Of a DNA stretch of 10,296 nt, positions 8,559 to 10,296 are shown in pieces (the first letter of the stretch is position 1; every line of letters starts with the position of its first letter). The notes under the pieces were generated by a model, which made no database searches, was not told the DNA's origin, and saw nothing but the letters and a program-made list of their open reading frames with translations. The DNA lies in NCBI GenBank assembly GCA_028287545.1, contig JAQBPL010000019.1, positions 1 through 10,296 of the forward strand, in the 5' to 3' direction. Position numbers and translations under genes: made by a program. Source of the DNA: Vulcanimicrobiota bacterium (GTDB lineage Bacteria > Eremiobacterota > Eremiobacteria > Baltobacterales > Baltobacteraceae).

Positions 8559-8640
8559 GGGCACGTGGCGGAATCGGTAGACGCGCTGGATTTAGGTTCC
8601 AGTGGGGCGACCCATCCGAGTTCGAGTCTCGGCGTGCCCA
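8559..8640 (+). tRNA. tRNA-Leu (anticodon TAG)
   Basis: Acceptor GGGCACG pairs with CGTGCCC. The anticodon stem CTGGA/TCCAG surrounds the loop TTTAGGT (anticodon at 8593-8595). A long class II variable arm (TGGG-GCGA-CCCA) and T-arm CCGAG-TTCGAGT-CTCGG follow, with discriminator A. The next bases are TTA, so CCA is not encoded. It reads CUA and, by wobble, other CUN codons. No convincing promoter is seen between it and the repeats upstream. Confidence 0.96.
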
Positions 8641-8643
8641 TTA

Positions 8644-8665
8644 GGATTCGCCTGCGGGCGAATCC
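8644..8665 (+). terminator. Hairpin directly after tRNA-Leu
   Basis: A perfect 9-bp stem GGATTCGCC/GGCGAATCC with loop TGCG starts three bases after the tRNA. No T-run follows. It may stop transcription or mark the 3' processing boundary. The rest of the gap to tRNA-Gly (to 8738) holds only another small dyad, GGCCGC/GCGGCC at 8705-8719, and no gene. Confidence 0.5.
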
Positions 8666-8738
8666 GGCGTCCTCCCTCCGGTCCGGGCGCCTAGTCGGTG
8701 GTCCGGCCGCTGCGCGGCCTCAATACAGAGAATGGTGC

Positions 8739-8767
8739 TTGACGAGTTTGTCAGGGTCCGATAGACT
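8739..8767 (+). promoter_or_regulatory. Sigma-70-type promoter for tRNA-Gly (and possibly tig)
   Basis: TTGACG at 8739-8744 (five of six -35 consensus bases) is followed, after the ideal 17-base spacer, by TAGACT at 8762-8767 (four of six, including the key first T, second A and last T). Transcription should begin near 8774, about 40 bases before tRNA-Gly, leaving a 5' leader to be removed by RNase P. It is the best promoter visible in the window. Confidence 0.7.
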
Positions 8768-8812
8768 CCGAGGGTTCGTCCCGGGTATCGCTGAAAGGCG
8801 GCCTCGGCGCGT

Positions 8813-8887
8813 GCGGAAGTAGCTCAGCGGTAGAGCATCGCCTTGCCAAGGCGAGGGTCGCGAGTTCAAATCTCGTCTTCCGCTCCA
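8813..8887 (+). tRNA. tRNA-Gly (anticodon GCC)
   Basis: Acceptor GCGGAAG pairs perfectly with CTTCCGC. D-arm GCTCAGCGGTAGAGC, anticodon stem TCGCC/GGCGA around the loop TTGCCAA (anticodon at 8845-8847), and T-arm GCGAG-TTCAAAT-CTCGT follow, with discriminator T and an encoded CCA (8885-8887). It reads GGC and GGU. It lies 64 bases before the trigger factor start, on the same strand. Confidence 0.97.
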
Positions 8888-8901
8888 GATTCATACGACA
8901 A

Positions 8902-8925
8902 GACGGCGGGCGCTTGCCCGCCGTC
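8902..8925 (+). terminator. Strong hairpin between tRNA-Gly and tig
   Basis: A perfect 10-bp stem GACGGCGGGC/GCCCGCCGTC closes a GCTT loop. It starts 14 bases after the tRNA CCA and ends 9 bases before the GGAGG of tig. No T-run follows (ACCGCTTCC), so it may attenuate or process the transcript without stopping it fully. No separate promoter for tig is visible between it and the start codon. Confidence 0.45.
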
Positions 8926-8951
8926 ACCGCTTCCGGAGGTTTCCTGTACTC

Positions 8952-10280
8952 GTGCCCTCGACGCTGAAACCGCTTGACCCCACGCAGGTCGAGCTCGAGA
9001 TCAGCATCACGCCGGAAGAATTCAGCGCGGCGCAAGATGCTGCGTTCCGCAAGCTCGTCCGCAATCTGAAGATGCCGGGCTTCCGTCCCGGGAAGGTCCC
9101 GCGGAAGATCTTCGAGAGCACCTACGGGACCTCGCAAATCGTCGAGCGCGCCCTGGACGATCTCGTTCCGGTCAAGTACGCCGCCGCGATCGAGGAGCAC
9201 GGTCTCGAGCCGCTCGACCGTCCGAAGATGGAACTGCTTCCTGAAGAAGAGGGGCAGCCGCTGCGCGTGAAGGCCGTCGTTCCGATCCGCCCCGCGATCG
9301 AACCGAAGGACTACGCAGGCGTCGAGATCACCGATGTGACGGAGACCGCGACCGACGCGGACGTCGACGCCGCGCTCGAGCAGATGCGCCGCAACGCCGC
9401 GACCCTGATCCCGGTCGACCGCCCGGTACAGGCGGGCGACGTGGCGACCCTGGATTACGAGGGGAAGATCGACGGCGTGCCCTTCGACGGCGGCAAAGCC
9501 GAGGGCCAGGAGACGGAGCTCGACGAGGGCCGCTTCATCCCGGGCTTCGTGCAAGGGATCGTCGGCATGACGGCCGGCGAGACCAAGGACGTGCACGCGA
9601 CCTTCCCCGATCCGTATTCGAACGCCGATCTGGCCGGCAAAGAGGCCGTCTTCACGATCACGGTCCACGAGGTCAAAGAGCCCGAGCTTCCGCCGCTCGA
9701 CGACGAGCTGGCCAAGCGGGTGTCGCGTTCGGAGACGCTCCAGGACCTGCGCATCGAGGTCCGCCGCCGGCTCGACGAGACGGTGAAGAACAACGCGCGC
9801 CGCGCGATGTCGAGCGAGTTGCTCGAGAAGCTTGTCGCGGCCAACGACTTTCCGCTGCCGGATGTGCTGGTCGAACGCGAGATCGACTCGCTGATGAACG
9901 ACTCCCGCCAGCACGTCGCCCGGGCCGGGATCCAGTGGGACGAGTATTTGAGCGCCAGCGGCAACTCCGAGGCCGAGCTGCGCACGGGCTACCGCCCGGA
10001 AGCCGAGCGGCGGGTCAAGACGACCTTGCTGGTCGAGGCGATCGCCAAGAAGGAAGGCGTGCAGGCCACGCAAGCCGACGTCGAGGCCGAACTCGACGCG
10101 CTCGCCGCCCAGTACGGCCAGCCCCGGGAGCGCATCATCCAAGCGCTCCAGTCCAACGTCGCGGCGCTAATCGACGGGATCGTGCGCACGAAGACCATCG
10201 ACCGGCTGATCGAGCAGGCCAAACGGACCCCGGCCAAGCCTGCGGCCTCCTCAGCTGAAACTGAAGTCGCAGCCCAGTAG
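8952..10280 (+). CDS. tig: Trigger factor, ribosome-bound chaperone and peptidyl-prolyl isomerase
   Basis: Trigger factor docks at ribosomal protein uL23 by the exit tunnel and shields nascent chains. The 442-residue product is of normal length and has all three parts: an N-terminal ribosome-binding domain with the signature GFRPGK (43-48), an FKBP-type isomerase domain from about 150 to 240 (GDVATLDYEGKIDGVPFDGG, GFVQGIVGM, FTITVHEVKE) and a helical C-terminal chaperone domain with a variable Ala/Thr/Glu-rich tail. GTG 8952 is used; GGAGG at 8935-8939 lies 12 bases upstream, a little far but the only good site. The gene follows tRNA-Gly by 64 bases and may share its promoter. It ends 16 bases before the window edge, where AGGGAG (10284-10289) looks like the ribosome-binding site of the next gene; by the common order this would be clpP, which is inference only. 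Confidence 0.97.
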   Translation: MPSTLKPLDPTQVELEISITPEEFSAAQDAAFRKLVRNLKMPGFRPGKVPRKIFESTYGTSQIVERALDDLVPVKYAAAIEEHGLEPLDRPKMELLPEEEGQPLRVKAVVPIRPAIEPKDYAGVEITDVTETATDADVDAALEQMRRNAATLIPVDRPVQAGDVATLDYEGKIDGVPFDGGKAEGQETELDEGRFIPGFVQGIVGMTAGETKDVHATFPDPYSNADLAGKEAVFTITVHEVKEPELPPLDDELAKRVSRSETLQDLRIEVRRRLDETVKNNARRAMSSELLEKLVAANDFPLPDVLVEREIDSLMNDSRQHVARAGIQWDEYLSASGNSEAELRTGYRPEAERRVKTTLLVEAIAKKEGVQATQADVEAELDALAAQYGQPRERIIQALQSNVAALIDGIVRTKTIDRLIEQAKRTPAKPAASSAETEVAAQ

Positions 10281-10283
10281 GTC

Positions 10284-10289
10284 AGGGAG
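10284..10289 (+). promoter_or_regulatory. Probable ribosome-binding site of the next gene
   Basis: AGGGAG stands 4 bases after the tig stop and 7 bases before the window edge, so a start codon just outside would be at normal spacing. In many bacteria tig is followed by clpP and clpX; the identity here is unproven. Confidence 0.4.
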
Positions 10290-10296
10290 CACGCAC

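Noticed and set aside
8751..10142. A 463-codon antisense frame over tig and tRNA-Gly
   Set aside because: Low-complexity shadow of tig; part of it (KTRFELATLAL...) is a reversed tRNA-Gly translation.

Overview
The window is a stretch of GC-rich bacterial chromosome carrying mostly housekeeping genes. Every protein gene lies on the + strand; five tRNA genes lie on the - strand between them and two more on the + strand. Five of the six complete protein genes are best read from GTG starts. Strong G/C bias at third codon positions produces many long antisense open frames that I treat as shadows. Nothing identifies the host firmly. The very high GC, the GTG starts, the mixture of tRNA genes with and without encoded CCA, and exported proteins with Ala-rich leaders suggest an under-sampled phylum such as Eremiobacterota/Vulcanimicrobiota, but this is a low-confidence guess from overall impression. 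No phage, insertion sequence, CRISPR array or plasmid gene is visible.

Region 1 (1-2580): the hydrophobic C-terminal end of an upstream membrane protein, then lepA (elongation factor 4), then after 23 bases rdgB/HAM1 (house-cleaning inosine/xanthosine triphosphatase). The three probably form one operon. It ends in a GC-rich hairpin that also serves the converging tRNA genes.

Region 2 (2587-3208): a - strand tRNA cluster, read in the order Pro(TGG), Arg(TCT), His(GTG), Lys(TTT), Lys(CTT). Inverted repeats in several gaps probably act as terminators or processing signals. Four of the five genes encode CCA; tRNA-Pro does not.

Region 3 (3340-8395): two tandem, translationally coupled S9 family serine peptidases, both with signal peptides, an N-terminal beta-propeller and a complete Ser-Asp-His triad. 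They are followed by a fumarylacetoacetate hydrolase (FAH) family protein with an unusual export-like leader. The peptidases probably trim oligopeptides outside the cytoplasm; the FAH substrate cannot be told.

Region 4 (8396-10296): an intergenic patch of inverted-repeat units related to each other, tRNA-Leu(TAG), a convincing sigma-70-type promoter, tRNA-Gly(GCC), a strong hairpin, and tig (trigger factor). The last 16 bases hold a Shine-Dalgarno-like AGGGAG; the next gene begins outside, and clpP would be the usual neighbour.

I did not find a clear undescribed system. The points most worth a second look are the export-like leader on the FAH protein with only one arginine of the twin-arginine pair, the tandem S9 pair, the inverted-repeat family before tRNA-Leu, and the tRNA-Gly/tig junction.
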